Of a DNA stretch of 37,390 nucleotides, positions 24,279-35,083 are shown one piece after another. How positions within the stretch are numbered: the stretch's first letter is position 1; every line of letters starts with the position of its first letter. Made by a program: the position numbers and the translations under genes. The stretch spans positions 1 to 37,390 of the forward strand of contig SYGV01000086.1 of assembly GCA_005799365.1 (NCBI GenBank). Reading direction: 5' to 3'. The notes below the pieces were generated by a model. The model had not been told where the DNA came from. It saw nothing but the letters and a program-made list of their open reading frames with translations, and made no database searches. Origin of the DNA: Nitrospiraceae bacterium. Its GTDB lineage: Bacteria; Nitrospirota; Nitrospiria; Nitrospirales; Nitrospiraceae.

Positions 24279-24875
24279 TCAGCCTAGCAAGGTCCGTTCG
24301 ACGGCCTGTTTGGCGCCGGTGAGGATCGAGGCCCCGTCTCCCGCGAGGAGGGTCTCAAAGTTGTACTTCAGCAGTCGCGTGAGCCCTTCCCTGGCCTTGG
24401 CCGGATCGGCATACTTCTCGGCCGACAGCATGGAAAGCGAGCCGGGCGGCTTCCCGATCAATGCATCGCCCAGGATCAAGATTCCCTTCCCCTGCTGCAG
24501 GAAGAGCGCGGACTCGCCGGGCGATTTCTGATCCTGGAGCTGAATCGCCCAGATGCCGCCCGGCAGCAATTCCCCATCTTTATAGGTCTTGTTGGCCTTG
24601 ATCGTCATCTGCGGCGCATCGGCCTCCGGCACCATGACCTGGGAGCCGAACTCGGCCTGGCAGGCGGCGGCGTCCCGCTCGTGGTCCCGGTTCGTGAGCA
24701 GGATGTAGTCCAGCTGGCCGCTTTTCCTGATTTGGAGTTTATCCTCCGACGCCATGGGCGGTGGGTCCACCAGTACCCGATGCTCCCCGACGAGCATAAA
24801 CAGGCCGTTGAAGTCCAACTGCTTCTCTTCCGAGAACCAGGACCATTGCCAGATGCCGGACAGAAGTTGTTTCAT
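24279..24875 (-). CDS. Degenerate metallo-beta-lactamase fold protein
   Basis: 198 residues. The fold can be followed: FNGLFMLVGEHRVLVDPPP, LDYILLTNRDHERDAAACQAEFG in place of the HxHxDH metal box, then ALFLQQGKGILILGDALIG and LLKYNFETLLAGDGASI near the end. Where active enzymes have THxHxDH this protein has TNRDHERD, so at least one metal ligand is missing and the normal hydrolase chemistry is doubtful. It is the gene before the TPR protein (2-bp gap). Function unknown. Confidence 0.75.
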   Translation of the reverse strand: MKQLLSGIWQWSWFSEEKQLDFNGLFMLVGEHRVLVDPPPMASEDKLQIRKSGQLDYILLTNRDHERDAAACQAEFGSQVMVPEADAPQMTIKANKTYKDGELLPGGIWAIQLQDQKSPGESALFLQQGKGILILGDALIGKPPGSLSMLSAEKYADPAKAREGLTRLLKYNFETLLAGDGASILTGAKQAVERTLLG

Positions 24876-24882
24876 AAAAAAA

Positions 24883-24911
24883 GAGCTTATGGCCTATGGC
24901 TGATGGCTGCC
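24883..24911. repeat. Single-arm stutter repeat
   Basis: AGCTTATGGCCTATGGCTGA then TGGCTGCC: tandem TATGGC/GATGGC units, as in the left arm of the palindrome at 25817-25914, but no matching second arm is apparent. Confidence 0.5.
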
Positions 24912-24968
24912 GGCGAAGAGCGAGGCCGCCCGCCTTTTGTATTCACTCGCGCGTCGCGCCTCAGGTCG

Positions 24969-25208
24969 CTACAGAGCGGCAATGGCATCGCCCAAGACCT
25001 TCGTCACTTTCGCGAGAATGTCGGCTTCGTTGGGCAGGTCCAAGATATCGTCTTCCGGCACGGTGATGAACTTCCGATTGGCCCCCTTGGTGAGCGAGAT
25101 CAGAAACATGCTGTTCGAGGGAGTCACCGGAATCACCACCTGAACGGCCGCGTCGATCTCCTTGATCAGGCCGAGAAACTTCTGCTTCCCCGCTTCTATC
25201 TCATCCAT
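24969..25208 (-). CDS. Small hypothetical protein
   Basis: 79 residues, no recognised family. The central stretch VQVVIPVTPSNSMFLISLTKGANRKFITVPEDDILDLP looks like beta strands, followed by a C-terminal helix EADILAKVTKVLGDAIAAL. No signal or membrane segment. It lies between the TlpA-like and the MBL-like genes on the same strand with short gaps. AAGGG about 12 bases upstream is a weak ribosome site. Confidence 0.65.
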   Translation of the reverse strand: MDEIEAGKQKFLGLIKEIDAAVQVVIPVTPSNSMFLISLTKGANRKFITVPEDDILDLPNEADILAKVTKVLGDAIAAL

Positions 25209-25254
25209 CGAGCTGTATCCCTTCTCTGCAACGAACCGTAACCCCAGCAGGCTG

Positions 25255-25794
25255 TTACATGCTGCCCTTGCCGGCTCCGCCGGCCAGCAGCTTGTTCACT
25301 TCCTGCAGGATCAGGTCTGCGCCGGCTAGGGCCATGTTCCCGACCCGCTGCCAGCGGATGACCCCCTCCTGGTCGATGATGTAGACGTTGGGGATGAACT
25401 TCCCCCCGCCATACAGCTTGTCGGTGGTTTTCTTCGGATCGATCAAATAGGGATAGGTCACCTTGACCGGAAAGGCCGACAAGAACTCCAGCACGTTCTC
25501 CTTTGAATCGCCCGAGGAATTCACCCCGATGATCGCCACCGGCTTGCCTTGGGTCGCCTCGGCGACCTTCTGTAAGTTGGTCCCTTGCATCATGCAGGGC
25601 TCGCAGATATGGAACAGCCCCAGCACGATCACCTTGCCTTTGAAACCGTCCAGCGACAGGGTCTCGCCGCCGATGGAGGTCAAGGTAAAGCCGGGCGCCT
25701 TCTCCCCGATCTTAAAATAGCTCTTGGCCATGACCGACGCAGCCAGGACGACAACCAACATCGGCGCCAACAACAAAGCCAGGGTCCGTTTCAT
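25255..25794 (-). CDS. TlpA/ResA-like periplasmic thioredoxin
   Basis: 179 residues. N-terminal signal or anchor (RTLALLLAPMLVVVLAASVMA), then a redoxin domain: GEKAPGFTLTSIGGETLSLDGFKGKVIVLGLFHICEPCMMQGTNLQ with a CEPC active site, VAIIGVNSSGDS, YPYLIDPKKTTDKLYGGGKFIPNVYIIDQEGVIRW with the cis-Pro loop. It probably acts on periplasmic dithiols, for example in cytochrome maturation or protein repair; the partner is unknown. It has a strong ribosome site (GGAGG five bases before ATG). It heads the minus-strand run down to the methyltransferase. Confidence 0.9.
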   Translation of the reverse strand: MKRTLALLLAPMLVVVLAASVMAKSYFKIGEKAPGFTLTSIGGETLSLDGFKGKVIVLGLFHICEPCMMQGTNLQKVAEATQGKPVAIIGVNSSGDSKENVLEFLSAFPVKVTYPYLIDPKKTTDKLYGGGKFIPNVYIIDQEGVIRWQRVGNMALAGADLILQEVNKLLAGGAGKGSM

Positions 25795-25816
25795 CGCAGC
25801 CTCCTTCTCAAAACCA

Positions 25817-25914
25817 GGAGCTGATGGCTGATGGCGTATGGCAGGAATGGATAAGAGAGCGGAAAAAGATTTCTCGCTCGGAGCCGTCAGCTATCGGCCA
25901 TCGCCATATGCTCC
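25817..25914. repeat. Stutter palindrome between purF and the TlpA-like gene
   Basis: GGAGCTGATGGCTGATGGCG against CGGCCATCGCCATATGCTCC, with an inner GAGCGGAAA..TTTCTCGCTC. A likely strong hairpin after purF. Confidence 0.65.
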
Positions 25915-25982
25915 ATCTTCTGCGGCTATCCTAGCACGCGGGAATTTTCAGGGGCAACTGCAATGCTGGCGGGACAATCGCG

Positions 25983-27389
25983 TCAGAAAAGGCCCAATTG
26001 CATTTCTTCGGCCTTTGTGAACGGGATGGGATACTTCTCGGTAAAGCAGGCGTTACAGTAGTGCCCGGGAATCCCCGGCGAGGCGTTCAACATTCCCTCC
26101 AGGCTCAGATAGGCCAGGCTGTCCGCCGTGATGTATTTGCGAATTTCCTGGATCGTATGGCTGGAGCCGATCAATTCCTTCTTGGTCGGCGTATCGATCC
26201 CGTAAAAACAGGGTGAGACGATCGGCGGCGAGCTGATCCGCATGTGCACTTCGCGCGCCCCCGCGTGGCGGAGCATTTTGACGATCTTCCGGCTGGTCGT
26301 CCCCCGCACGATCGAATCGTCCACCACCACCACCCGCTTCCCCTCTAGCACCTCGGACACGGCGTTCAGCTTGATCTTGACGCCGAAGTGGCGGATGGCC
26401 TGTTCCGGCTCGATAAAGGTCCGGCCGATATAGTGGTTCCGGATCAACCCGTTCTCGAAGGGAATGCCCGAGCCTTCCGCAAAACCCAACGCGGCCGGCA
26501 CGCCCGAGTCCGGAACCGGGATCACGATGTCGGCCTTGACCGGCGCCTCCTTCGCCAATTGCCGCCCCAGCGCCTTGCGCGTCAGATAGACCGCCTTGTC
26601 GCCGAAAATCTTGCTGTCCGGACGGGCGAAATAGATATACTCGAACACGCACTTGGCCGGCTCGGTCTTGGTGAAGGGCATATAGCTCTTCACCCCATCC
26701 TGATTCAGCACCACCAGTTCGCCCGGCTCGATCTCACGGACCGCTTCGGCCCCGATCAGGTCGAACGCGCAGGTCTCGGACGCCACCAGCCAGCTGTCCT
26801 TCAGCCGGCCCAGGCACAGGGGGCGGAACCCGTGGGGGTCCCGGCAGGCGATCACCGCGTCGTCCGTCAACAGCACCACCGAGAAGGATCCCCGCACCTG
26901 GCTCAACGCATCGATGATCCGCGACAAGAGCGTATCGCCGCGCGAGTGGGCCATCAGGTGAATCATCACCTCGCTGTCGGTCGAGGACTGGAAGATCGCG
27001 CCATACGCTTCCAGCTCATTCCGCAGCATCTGGGCATTGATGAGATTACCGTTGTGCGCCAGGGCCAGATTGCCGAAGGCGAAGTTCACGGTCAGGGGCT
27101 GGACGTTCTTGAGGTTGTTCCCGCCCGCGGTCGAATAGCGATTATGGCCGATGGCCCTTGGCCCGGGCAGACGCTTCAGCACCGATTTGGTGTAGATGTC
27201 GGCCACCAGGCCCATGCCTTTTTCCTGGTGGAAGTGCTCGCCGTCGGACGAGACGATGCCGGAGCCCTCCTGCCCCCGATGTTGCAGGGCATAGAGACCA
27301 AGATAGGTGAGATTGGCCGCTTCCTTGTGGCCGTAGATGCCGAAGACCGCACACTCGTCGTGGAATTTATCGGGGGTGATCAGGTGCAT
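25983..27389 (-). CDS. purF: Amidophosphoribosyltransferase PurF
   Basis: 468 residues; first committed step of purine synthesis, PRPP plus glutamine to phosphoribosylamine. The N-terminal [12 protein letters not shown] reads as a propeptide, leaving Cys13 ([29 protein letters not shown]) as the Ntn-hydrolase nucleophile. The PRTase domain has [21 protein letters not shown]. Four Cys in [18 protein letters not shown] and HYCNACF match the [4Fe-4S] ligands of the Bacillus-type enzyme, so it is probably the oxygen-sensitive, cluster-bearing form. It follows purL, with a stutter palindrome in the 85-bp gap. Confidence 0.97.
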   Translation of the reverse strand: MHLITPDKFHDECAVFGIYGHKEAANLTYLGLYALQHRGQEGSGIVSSDGEHFHQEKGMGLVADIYTKSVLKRLPGPRAIGHNRYSTAGGNNLKNVQPLTVNFAFGNLALAHNGNLINAQMLRNELEAYGAIFQSSTDSEVMIHLMAHSRGDTLLSRIIDALSQVRGSFSVVLLTDDAVIACRDPHGFRPLCLGRLKDSWLVASETCAFDLIGAEAVREIEPGELVVLNQDGVKSYMPFTKTEPAKCVFEYIYFARPDSKIFGDKAVYLTRKALGRQLAKEAPVKADIVIPVPDSGVPAALGFAEGSGIPFENGLIRNHYIGRTFIEPEQAIRHFGVKIKLNAVSEVLEGKRVVVVDDSIVRGTTSRKIVKMLRHAGAREVHMRISSPPIVSPCFYGIDTPTKKELIGSSHTIQEIRKYITADSLAYLSLEGMLNASPGIPGHYCNACFTEKYPIPFTKAEEMQLGLF

Positions 27390-27400
27390 CAGAATCGCTC

Positions 27401-27474
27401 AACGATGAGTGATAAACGATGAATGATGAATTTCCGCGCCCGGCCGTTCATCATTTCATATTCTGCATTCATCA

Positions 27475-27477
<3 letters not shown>
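27401..27477. repeat. Stutter palindrome between purL and purF
   Basis: AACGATGAGTGATAAACGAT..GAATGATGAA against TTCATCATTTCATATTCTGC..ATTCATCATT; the purL stop lies in its right arm. Confidence 0.7.
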
Positions 27478-29718
<2,241 letters not shown>

Positions 29719-29730
29719 CGATCGGGCACC

Positions 29731-30060
29731 CTAGACATGGCAATCACAGCCCTTGCTCCTCAAAATTCGAACTTGTTCTTTCGGCCAATCCACATAAACC
29801 GACTGCCGCCCAAGCCCCTTTGCCTGCCAGGCCGGGAGCGGACTACGATGCCTGTAGCCCCGCCCCGTCATCTCTCGGACTAGAGCCTCATGCCGCCCAT
29901 ACAGGGCCTTCAACTTTCCCCGCCAGCGCAGCGTTTCCGGATGGCACGCATAGCCCTTCTTGCCCTTGGTGATCACGCTCCAGATCGCATGCAGCTCGCG
30001 ATGCTCGCCCAACAAATGGGCTCGGCAGAGTTTCTTCGGAGGCAGATCCCAGATACGCAT
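29731..30060 (-). CDS. Pyrimidine-dimer DNA glycosylase/endonuclease V family protein
   Basis: 109 residues. RIWDLPPKKLCRAHLLGEHRELHAIWSVITKGKKGYACHPETLRW is the signature of the Pyr_excise family, of which T4 endonuclease V (DenV) is the founding member, cutting at UV dimers. Later parts (LVREMTGRGYRHRSPL) also fit. It may repair UV damage, but many bacterial members are untested. It lies 13 bp upstream of purL and is embedded in the purine cluster directly after a pseudogene, which points to a later insertion. The ATG starts inside the tail of that pseudogene frame. Confidence 0.88.
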   Translation of the reverse strand: MRIWDLPPKKLCRAHLLGEHRELHAIWSVITKGKKGYACHPETLRWRGKLKALYGRHEALVREMTGRGYRHRSPLPAWQAKGLGRQSVYVDWPKEQVRILRSKGCDCHV

Positions 30061-30510
30061 GGGTCACCGCACTGCCGCCATACTGCGTGGCCTGGCGGCT
30101 GATCTCCTTACCATCCACCGTGCGGGCCAGCATCACCTGGCCTGTGTAAGTTCCGACTGGCCAGCCATTGGTCTTCAGGCGTGCTCCGGCGAAAGCAACC
30201 CGGCGGGACTGGATCTGCTAGTTGCCCTCATGGTCCATCACGACGCCGTTGCCTCATTCCCGTCCAGCAATGCGGTTGCGCGAGGCTTCGTCGGTCAACG
30301 CGACATCCTGCATGCCGTCCCGCACGTTCTTCACCCGGCCCGACGCGCCAGCCACCACCGGCACCCCATAGGCCATCACCAGACCATCACCGCCAAATCG
30401 CGGATGGCGAAGTCCGTTCCGTCATGACCGTCATAGGTCCGCCGATTGCAGCGGAAGTCTCGCGCTTCCACGGAAGGGTCCATATCCACGTAGTTCGCCA
30501 TCCAGCAGGT
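30061..30510 (-). pseudogene. Decayed M23-family metallopeptidase
   Basis: The minus strand starts ANYVDMDPSVEARDF..TYDGHDGTDFAIRDLAVM, matching the entry of an M23 (lysostaphin-like) domain where H and D bind zinc. After one frameshift it continues MAYGVPVVAGASGRVKNVRD, GMQDVALTDEASRNRIAGRE, stop, GNGVVMDHEGN, stop. The core with the HxH zinc motif is missing. A further open stretch (LKTNGWPVGTYTGQVMLART) runs to the next gene and may be from another part of the protein. So there is one frameshift, two in-frame stops and a deletion. It fills the purQ-to-glycosylase gap; track ORFs on the plus strand here are shadows. Confidence 0.75.
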
Positions 30511-30515
30511 TGGGC

Positions 30516-31232
30516 CTATGCCAGGACCGCCTTGAGTTTGGCTTTCTGCAGCGCGTCCAGCATGGAAAGAAAGATCAGGCGCCCGTCATCGTTCCCCAGA
30601 AGTGCTTCCGCGCTGCGCTCCGGATGAGGCATCATGCCCATCACGTTGCCCGCCGCGTTCCTGATGCCGGCGATATTGTCCAGCGACCCGTTGGGGTTGG
30701 CTTCCGACGTAACTTTTCCTTCCGCCGTGCAGTAGCAAAAGACGATCTGCGCCGCGGCCTTCATCTGGGAGAGGGCGACATCGTCCGTGTAGTAGTTGCC
30801 GTCCGCATGGGCGATGGGAATTTTCAGGACCTGGCCCGGCCGGCACAAGCCAGTGAAGGGCGTCGCCGCATTCTCAACCGTCACATGAACATCCTTGCAA
30901 ATAAACGACAGCGACCGGTTCCGCAACATGGCGCCGGGCAGGAGGCCCGCTTCCAGCAGGATTTGGAAACCGTTACAGATGCCCAGGACCATCCCGCCTT
31001 CATGGGCGAACTGTTGCACCGCGCCCATGACCGGCGAGAACCGCGCGATCGCCCCGGTCCGCAAGTAATCGCCGTAAGAAAATCCGCCTGGCAGGATGAT
31101 CGCATCCAGGCCGTCCAGCTTGCTTTCCTTGTGCCAGACCGGGATGGCCTTGTGACCGAGCACATCCGAGAGGACGTGGATGCAATCGTGATCGCAGTTG
31201 CTGCCGGGAAAAACGATGACGCCGAAGTTCAT
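30516..31232 (-). CDS. purQ: Phosphoribosylformylglycinamidine synthase, glutaminase subunit PurQ
   Basis: 238 residues, class I glutamine amidotransferase that feeds ammonia to Pur[52 protein letters not shown] with Cys86 as nucleophile, and [16 protein letters not shown] holding the catalytic His and Glu. It lies after purS with a stutter palindrome between them. Downstream the normal purQ-purL contiguity is broken by about 800 bp of inserted material. Confidence 0.97.
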   Translation of the reverse strand: MNFGVIVFPGSNCDHDCIHVLSDVLGHKAIPVWHKESKLDGLDAIILPGGFSYGDYLRTGAIARFSPVMGAVQQFAHEGGMVLGICNGFQILLEAGLLPGAMLRNRSLSFICKDVHVTVENAATPFTGLCRPGQVLKIPIAHADGNYYTDDVALSQMKAAAQIVFCYCTAEGKVTSEANPNGSLDNIAGIRNAAGNVMGMMPHPERSAEALLGNDDGRLIFLSMLDALQKAKLKAVLA

Positions 31233-31238
31233 GGACGA

Positions 31239-31324
31239 GTTCTCGGTTAACAGTGATCAGTACTCAGTTGAGTGATGGTCGGCGCCGACTTTACGTTCAT
31301 CGTTCAGCATTCATCGTTCATCAC
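31239..31324. repeat. Stutter repeat between purS and purQ
   Basis: AACAGTGATCAGTACTCAGT and TGAGTGATGG on one side, CGTTCATCGTTCAGCATTCA and TCGTTCATCAC on the other; weak inverted symmetry, clear tandem units. The purS stop lies in it. Confidence 0.55.
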
Positions 31325-31560
31325 TGCAATTCAAACCGATATTCTTCGATGATCGTATTGGCCAGCAATTTCTCGCACATGGCCTTGACCTCAGCCTCAG
31401 CCTTCGCCTTGTCTTTTTCCGCCAGGTCCAGTTCCACATACTTGCCCACCCGCACGTTGCCGGCCGACTTGAACCCCAAGGTCTCCAAGGCATGTTCGAT
31501 GGCCTTTCCCTGCGGATCGAGAATGCCTTGCTTCAGCGTCACATGAATCTTCGCCTTCAC
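31321..31560 (-). CDS. purS: Phosphoribosylformylglycinamidine synthase subunit PurS
   Basis: 79 residues, the small structural subunit that bridges PurL and PurQ. KIHVTLKQGILDPQGKAIEHALETLGF and VRVGKYVELDLAEKD are the family pattern. It starts with GTG and has a near-perfect AGGAGG five bases upstream. A hypothetical membrane gene ends nine bases upstream. Confidence 0.95.
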   Translation of the reverse strand: MKAKIHVTLKQGILDPQGKAIEHALETLGFKSAGNVRVGKYVELDLAEKDKAKAEAEVKAMCEKLLANTIIEEYRFELQ

Positions 31561-31569
31561 GCCTTCCTC

Positions 31570-31872
31570 CTACCGACTCTCTTCTTTCTGCTCTTGTGCC
31601 ATCAGCACCAGTTTTTTCCTCGCCCAGTTGATGACCGCCGCCAGGACCAGCCCCCCCGCCGACAAGGCCAGAAACGACCAGCGCCAGAACAGGTCGGCCG
31701 TGTTGATCGCCATCAAGGCTACGGCCGCCGCCCAGACGACGATGGCCCAGATCAACCCGTGTTCCATGAACTTCAGGACCAGGCGCTTCACCCTTCTCAC
31801 TTCCCCCCAAAGACCGGGCAGTTCCCAGGGGATGCGGCGGCTGGCCGCACCTGCGCGCATCGAGTGATACAC
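31570..31872 (-). CDS. Small hypothetical membrane protein between purC and purS
   Basis: Up to 100 residues with two hydrophobic helices (LIWAIVVWAAAVALMAI and FLALSAGGLVLAAVINWA) and a charged end KKLVLMAQEQKEES. I do not recognise it. GTG starts at 31800 or 31791 (VKRLVLKFMEHG) near GGGGGGAAG may be the real ones, giving about 73-76 residues. It stands in the purine run on the same strand; no role in purine synthesis is known to me. Confidence 0.6.
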   Translation of the reverse strand: MYHSMRAGAASRRIPWELPGLWGEVRRVKRLVLKFMEHGLIWAIVVWAAAVALMAINTADLFWRWSFLALSAGGLVLAAVINWARKKLVLMAQEQKEESR

Positions 31873-31924
31873 ATTGTCATTGCGCGTTCTGCGAGCAAGA
31901 GACCGACTGCCGCGTCCCCCATCT

Positions 31925-32635
31925 TCATCCGCACACCCGCTTCAGCACCTCTTGATAGGCCTCTTCGATCTTTCCCAAATCCTTCCTGAAGCGGTCTTTG
32001 TCCATAGATTCTTTGGTCTTCTGGTCCCAGAACCGGCAGGTGTCCGGCGAAATCTCGTCGGCCAGGATCAGACGCCCCTTGTGCCGCCCGAACTCCAGCT
32101 TGAAGTCCACCAGAATCATGTTCCGTTCCTGAAAGAAGGGTGTCAGGATCCGATTGATCGTGAACGCCAGCTCCTTGATCTGGCCGACCATCGCCGGTTC
32201 GGCTAGGTTCAACAGGCGAATATGCTCCTCGGTGATCAGCGGATCGCCCAGCGCATCGTGCTTGTAATAAAACTCGACGATCGGCGGCGCAATCGCCTCC
32301 CCTTCCTTCAGCCCGAGGCGTTTCGCCAGGCTCCCGGCGATGATATTCCGCACCACCACTTCGATCGGCACGATCCGGACCTTCTTCGTCAACATCTCCC
32401 GGTCGTTGAGCCGTTCGATGAAATGAGTCGGCACGCCGCCGGCATCCAAGAGGCGAAAGAGCTTCTCGGAGACCTTGTTGTTCACCACGCCTTTTTCGAC
32501 GATCGTCCCCTTCTTCTGCGCGTTGAAGGCCGTCGCGTCGTCTTTGAAATATTGAATGACCCGATCCGGGTCCACCGTTTCAAAAATCTTCTTCGCCTTG
32601 CCCTCATAGAGCATCGAGCCTTTCATCAAGGTCAT
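31925..32635 (-). CDS. purC: SAICAR synthase PurC
   Basis: 236 residues; ATP-dependent ligation of CAIR with aspartate. LYEGKAKKIFETVDPDRVIQYFKDDATAFNAQKK opens the ATP-grasp-like fold, followed by VPIEVVVRNIIAGSLAKRLGL, LVDFKLEFGRHKGRLILADEISPDTCRFWD. ATG 32635 overlaps the purB stop (ATGA); internal ATGs at 32626 and 32614 are alternatives, the last matching the common family start (MLYEGKAK). Confidence 0.97.
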   Translation of the reverse strand: MTLMKGSMLYEGKAKKIFETVDPDRVIQYFKDDATAFNAQKKGTIVEKGVVNNKVSEKLFRLLDAGGVPTHFIERLNDREMLTKKVRIVPIEVVVRNIIAGSLAKRLGLKEGEAIAPPIVEFYYKHDALGDPLITEEHIRLLNLAEPAMVGQIKELAFTINRILTPFFQERNMILVDFKLEFGRHKGRLILADEISPDTCRFWDQKTKESMDKDRFRKDLGKIEEAYQEVLKRVCG

Positions 32636-33963
32636 GAGCGCCCTCTTCCCGTCCGCTTTGTGCCGGCTCCCCTGCCGAAGACCCGCTGGAAAATCTTGTC
32701 CAGGTGCCGCAGGTAGTACGTGGGGGCGAAACAGGCGGCAATCTGCGCCTTGGTCAGCGCCTTGCTGATCACCGGGTCCTTGCCAACCAAGTCCTGGAAT
32801 CCGGCCCTCCCCTTCCAGGCCTCCATGGCGCAGCGCTGCACCGCCTCGTAGGACTCTTTGCGTTGGGCACCCCGCTCCACCAGCTCCAGCAACAGCCGCT
32901 GCGAATAGACCAGCCCGCCGGTCAGGGCCAGGTTCCGCCGCATCCGCTCCGGATAGACCAGGAGGTTCTTGATCAGGCCGGTCAACCGGACCAGCATGTA
33001 GTCCAGCAGGATCGTGCTGTCCGGCATGATCACCCGTTCGACGGAGGAGTGGCTGATATCCCGCTCGTGCCAGAGGGCCACATTCTCCAGCGCCGCTAGG
33101 CTGTTGGCCCGCACAACGCGGGCTAGGCCGCAGAGGTTTTCCGAGGCGATGGGATTCCGCTTGTGCGGCATGGCGGAGGAGCCCGTCTGCCCGGCGGAGA
33201 AATAGTCCTCCGCCTCCAGCACTTCCGTCCGCTGCAAGTGCCGGATCTCGGTGGCGAACTTCTCGATGCTGGCCGCCAACAGGGCCAGGGCCGAGAGGTA
33301 AGCGGCATGCCGATCCCGCTGCACCACTTGATTGGACACGGGGTCCGGCTGGAGCCCCAGCTTTTTGCAGACATAGGCTTCGACGTGCGGGCCCTGATGC
33401 GCGAACGTTCCCATCGCGCCGGAGAGCTTCCCGACCGCGATCTCCTCCCGCACCGCCTTCAGCCGAACCTGATGCCGCTTCGCCTCCTCATACCAGACGG
33501 CCAGCTTGAACCCGAAGGAAATCGGCTCGCCGTGAATCCCGTGGGACCGTCCGACCATGATCGTGTCGCGATGTTCGAGCGCCCGCTTTTTGAGCACGGC
33601 CAGCAGACCCTCCACATCCTTCAGAATCAGGTCCAGGGCCTCGGTCATCTGCACGGCCAACGAGGTGTCCACGATGTCGGAGGAGGTCAGCCCGATGTGC
33701 AGGAACCGAACTTCCTTCCCCACCGGCAGGGCCAGGGATTCGAGAAACGCGATCACGTCGTGCTTGGTGACCTTTTCGAGTGCGGCAATCCGAGCCGGAT
33801 CGATCTTGGCTCTGCGCCGGATGCGGGCCGCCACGCCTCGCGGCACCTCTCCGGCCCGTTCCAGGGCTTCGCAGGCCAGCAACTCGACCTCCAGCCAGAT
33901 CTCATACTTGTGCCGAAGATCCCAGATGGCTTTCATGCCCGGCAGGGTATAACGCTCAATCAT
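32632..33963 (-). CDS. purB: Adenylosuccinate lyase PurB
   Basis: 443 residues of the fumarase/aspartase superfamily; cleaves SAICAR and adenylosuccinate, releasing fumarate. MIERYTLPGMKAIW start, HIGLTSSDIVDTSLAVQM, GRSHGIHGEPISFGFK, and the signature GQTGSSAMPHKRNPIASENLCGLAR with the catalytic Ser loop. First gene of the purine run; ends in an ATGA overlap with purC. The nusB gene lies 98 bp upstream across a stutter palindrome. Confidence 0.97.
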   Translation of the reverse strand: MIERYTLPGMKAIWDLRHKYEIWLEVELLACEALERAGEVPRGVAARIRRRAKIDPARIAALEKVTKHDVIAFLESLALPVGKEVRFLHIGLTSSDIVDTSLAVQMTEALDLILKDVEGLLAVLKKRALEHRDTIMVGRSHGIHGEPISFGFKLAVWYEEAKRHQVRLKAVREEIAVGKLSGAMGTFAHQGPHVEAYVCKKLGLQPDPVSNQVVQRDRHAAYLSALALLAASIEKFATEIRHLQRTEVLEAEDYFSAGQTGSSAMPHKRNPIASENLCGLARVVRANSLAALENVALWHERDISHSSVERVIMPDSTILLDYMLVRLTGLIKNLLVYPERMRRNLALTGGLVYSQRLLLELVERGAQRKESYEAVQRCAMEAWKGRAGFQDLVGKDPVISKALTKAQIAACFAPTYYLRHLDKIFQRVFGRGAGTKRTGRGRS

Positions 33964-33993
33964 AGCTTTCTCATCATTCCTGAAGAGTGATTC

Positions 33994-34041
33994 GGTTATC
34001 AGTTTTCAGTTTCCGGAACCGATCACTGAGAACTGGATACC
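33994..34041. repeat. Stutter palindrome between nusB and purB
   Basis: GGTTATCAGTTTTCAGTTTC and its imperfect complement ATCACTGAGAACTGGATACC, 23-nt arms with a 2-nt loop and about 16 matched positions. A probable hairpin after nusB. Confidence 0.7.
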
Positions 34042-34055
34042 GACAACCCCGTTCC

Positions 34056-34083
34056 CACGCGTCACGCATCACGCTTCACGCCA
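34056..34083. repeat. Single-arm stutter repeat at the nusB 3' end
   Basis: CCACGCGTCACGCATCACGC then TTCACGCC: four CACGC units. It overlaps the nusB stop and encodes its last residues (VKRDA). Same unit as the palindrome in cobU. Confidence 0.6.
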
Positions 34084-34511
34084 ACCAGTTCGGCCCGCTT
34101 GACCTCCAGTCGCGGGTCTGACTTGAGCACCTGGTCCAGAATCCCGTTGACAAACTTTTTCGTCTCCTCATCCGCAAATCGTTTGGCCAGCTCGAGCGCT
34201 TCATTGACCGTGACCTTGGCCGGCACGTCGGGCATATAACAGAGCTCATAAAGAGCCGCCCGCAGAATGTTGCGGTCCACGATCGGCATGCGGCTCACTT
34301 TCCAATTCGCCGCATGGGCACCGAGCAGCTTGTCTAGTTCCGGTCGGTTCGTCAGGACCCCCTCGACGAGTTGCTCGGCAAACCGCTTCACCTCCGGCTC
34401 GACCTGGTGCTGGGCCTCGAAATCGGCGAGCCAATGTCCGCCCTTTCCATGGACGTCCCATTGGAAAAGGATTTGCAACGCACGTTCGCGGGACTGTCGG
34501 CGAATGCCCAT
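34062..34511 (-). CDS. nusB: Transcription antitermination factor NusB
   Basis: 149 residues, all-helical RNA-binding factor that with NusE binds boxA in rRNA operons. RRQSRERALQILFQWDV start, FAEQLVEGVLTNRPELDKLLG, NWKVSRMPIVDRNILRAALYELCYMPDVPAKVTVNEALELAKRFADEETKKFVNGILDQV are the family pattern. AAGG stands four bases before the ATG. It follows ribH, the common ribBA-ribH-nusB order. Confidence 0.96.
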   Translation of the reverse strand: MGIRRQSRERALQILFQWDVHGKGGHWLADFEAQHQVEPEVKRFAEQLVEGVLTNRPELDKLLGAHAANWKVSRMPIVDRNILRAALYELCYMPDVPAKVTVNEALELAKRFADEETKKFVNGILDQVLKSDPRLEVKRAELVGVKRDA

Positions 34512-34543
34512 ATGACCTTCGGCTTATGTTCCCTCAACCGGAT

Positions 34544-35083
34544 TCATCGTTTCCTGCGGCTGCGAGGACGTCCCGCGCGGTTTCCGGCGGCCCGGCGCGC
34601 CGGTTGCTTCACACCCAGGGCCTTCATTTGCTTCAATAGATTTGCCATTTCAATGGCGGTTCTGACCGCGTCGGCGCCTCGGTTGCGCTCGGCGCTTCCC
34701 GACCGTTCCAGCGCCTGTTCCACATTCTCCGTCGTCAACACGCCGAACACGACCGGAATGTCCGATTCCCAGGCAGCCTGGGCGATGCCCCGGCTGGCTT
34801 CCGCGCTGATGTATTCGAAATGGGGGGTCTCCCCGCGAATGACCGCGCCCAGACAGATAACGGCGTCGAAGCGTCCGGAGCGGGCCATGCGGCGTGCCAC
34901 CAGCGGAATCTCGAAGGCACCCGGCACCAGGACCACCTGGATCGCCGGCTCGGCCGTGCCGGCTTTGCCGAGCGTCTCCAGAGCCCCGGCCAAGAGCCGG
35001 TCGGTGACGAACTCGTTGAACTTGCTGACGACCAAGCCGAATCGCAGGTCCTTGGCGTCGAGCTGTCCTTCGAGCGGCTTCAT
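34544..35083 (-). CDS. ribH: 6,7-dimethyl-8-ribityllumazine synthase RibH
   Basis: About 179 residues; penultimate step of riboflavin synthesis. FGLVVSKFNEFVTDRLLAGALETL, VPGAFEIPLVARRMA, VICLGAVIRGETPHFEYISAEASRGI with the catalytic His, and PVVFGVLTTENVEQALER are the lumazine synthase motifs. ATG 35083 is chosen over the track start since AAGG lies seven bases upstream. A basic C-terminal tail (ARRAAGNRAGRPRSRRKR) is unusual. Riboflavin matters here as FMN is the substrate of BluB. Confidence 0.95.
   Translation of the reverse strand: MKPLEGQLDAKDLRFGLVVSKFNEFVTDRLLAGALETLGKAGTAEPAIQVVLVPGAFEIPLVARRMARSGRFDAVICLGAVIRGETPHFEYISAEASRGIAQAAWESDIPVVFGVLTTENVEQALERSGSAERNRGADAVRTAIEMANLLKQMKALGVKQPARRAAGNRAGRPRSRRKR

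Noticed and set aside
29960-30627. Plus-strand ORFs in the purQ-purL interval
   Set aside because: They are shadows of the minus-strand M23 remnant, whose motifs (TYDGHDGTDFA, GNGVVMDHEGN) read only on the minus strand.
31239-31324. A purine-responsive riboswitch or PurR box in the purine cluster
   Set aside because: The palindromic sequence is of the stutter type and none of the conserved purine-aptamer or PurR-box sequence is seen.
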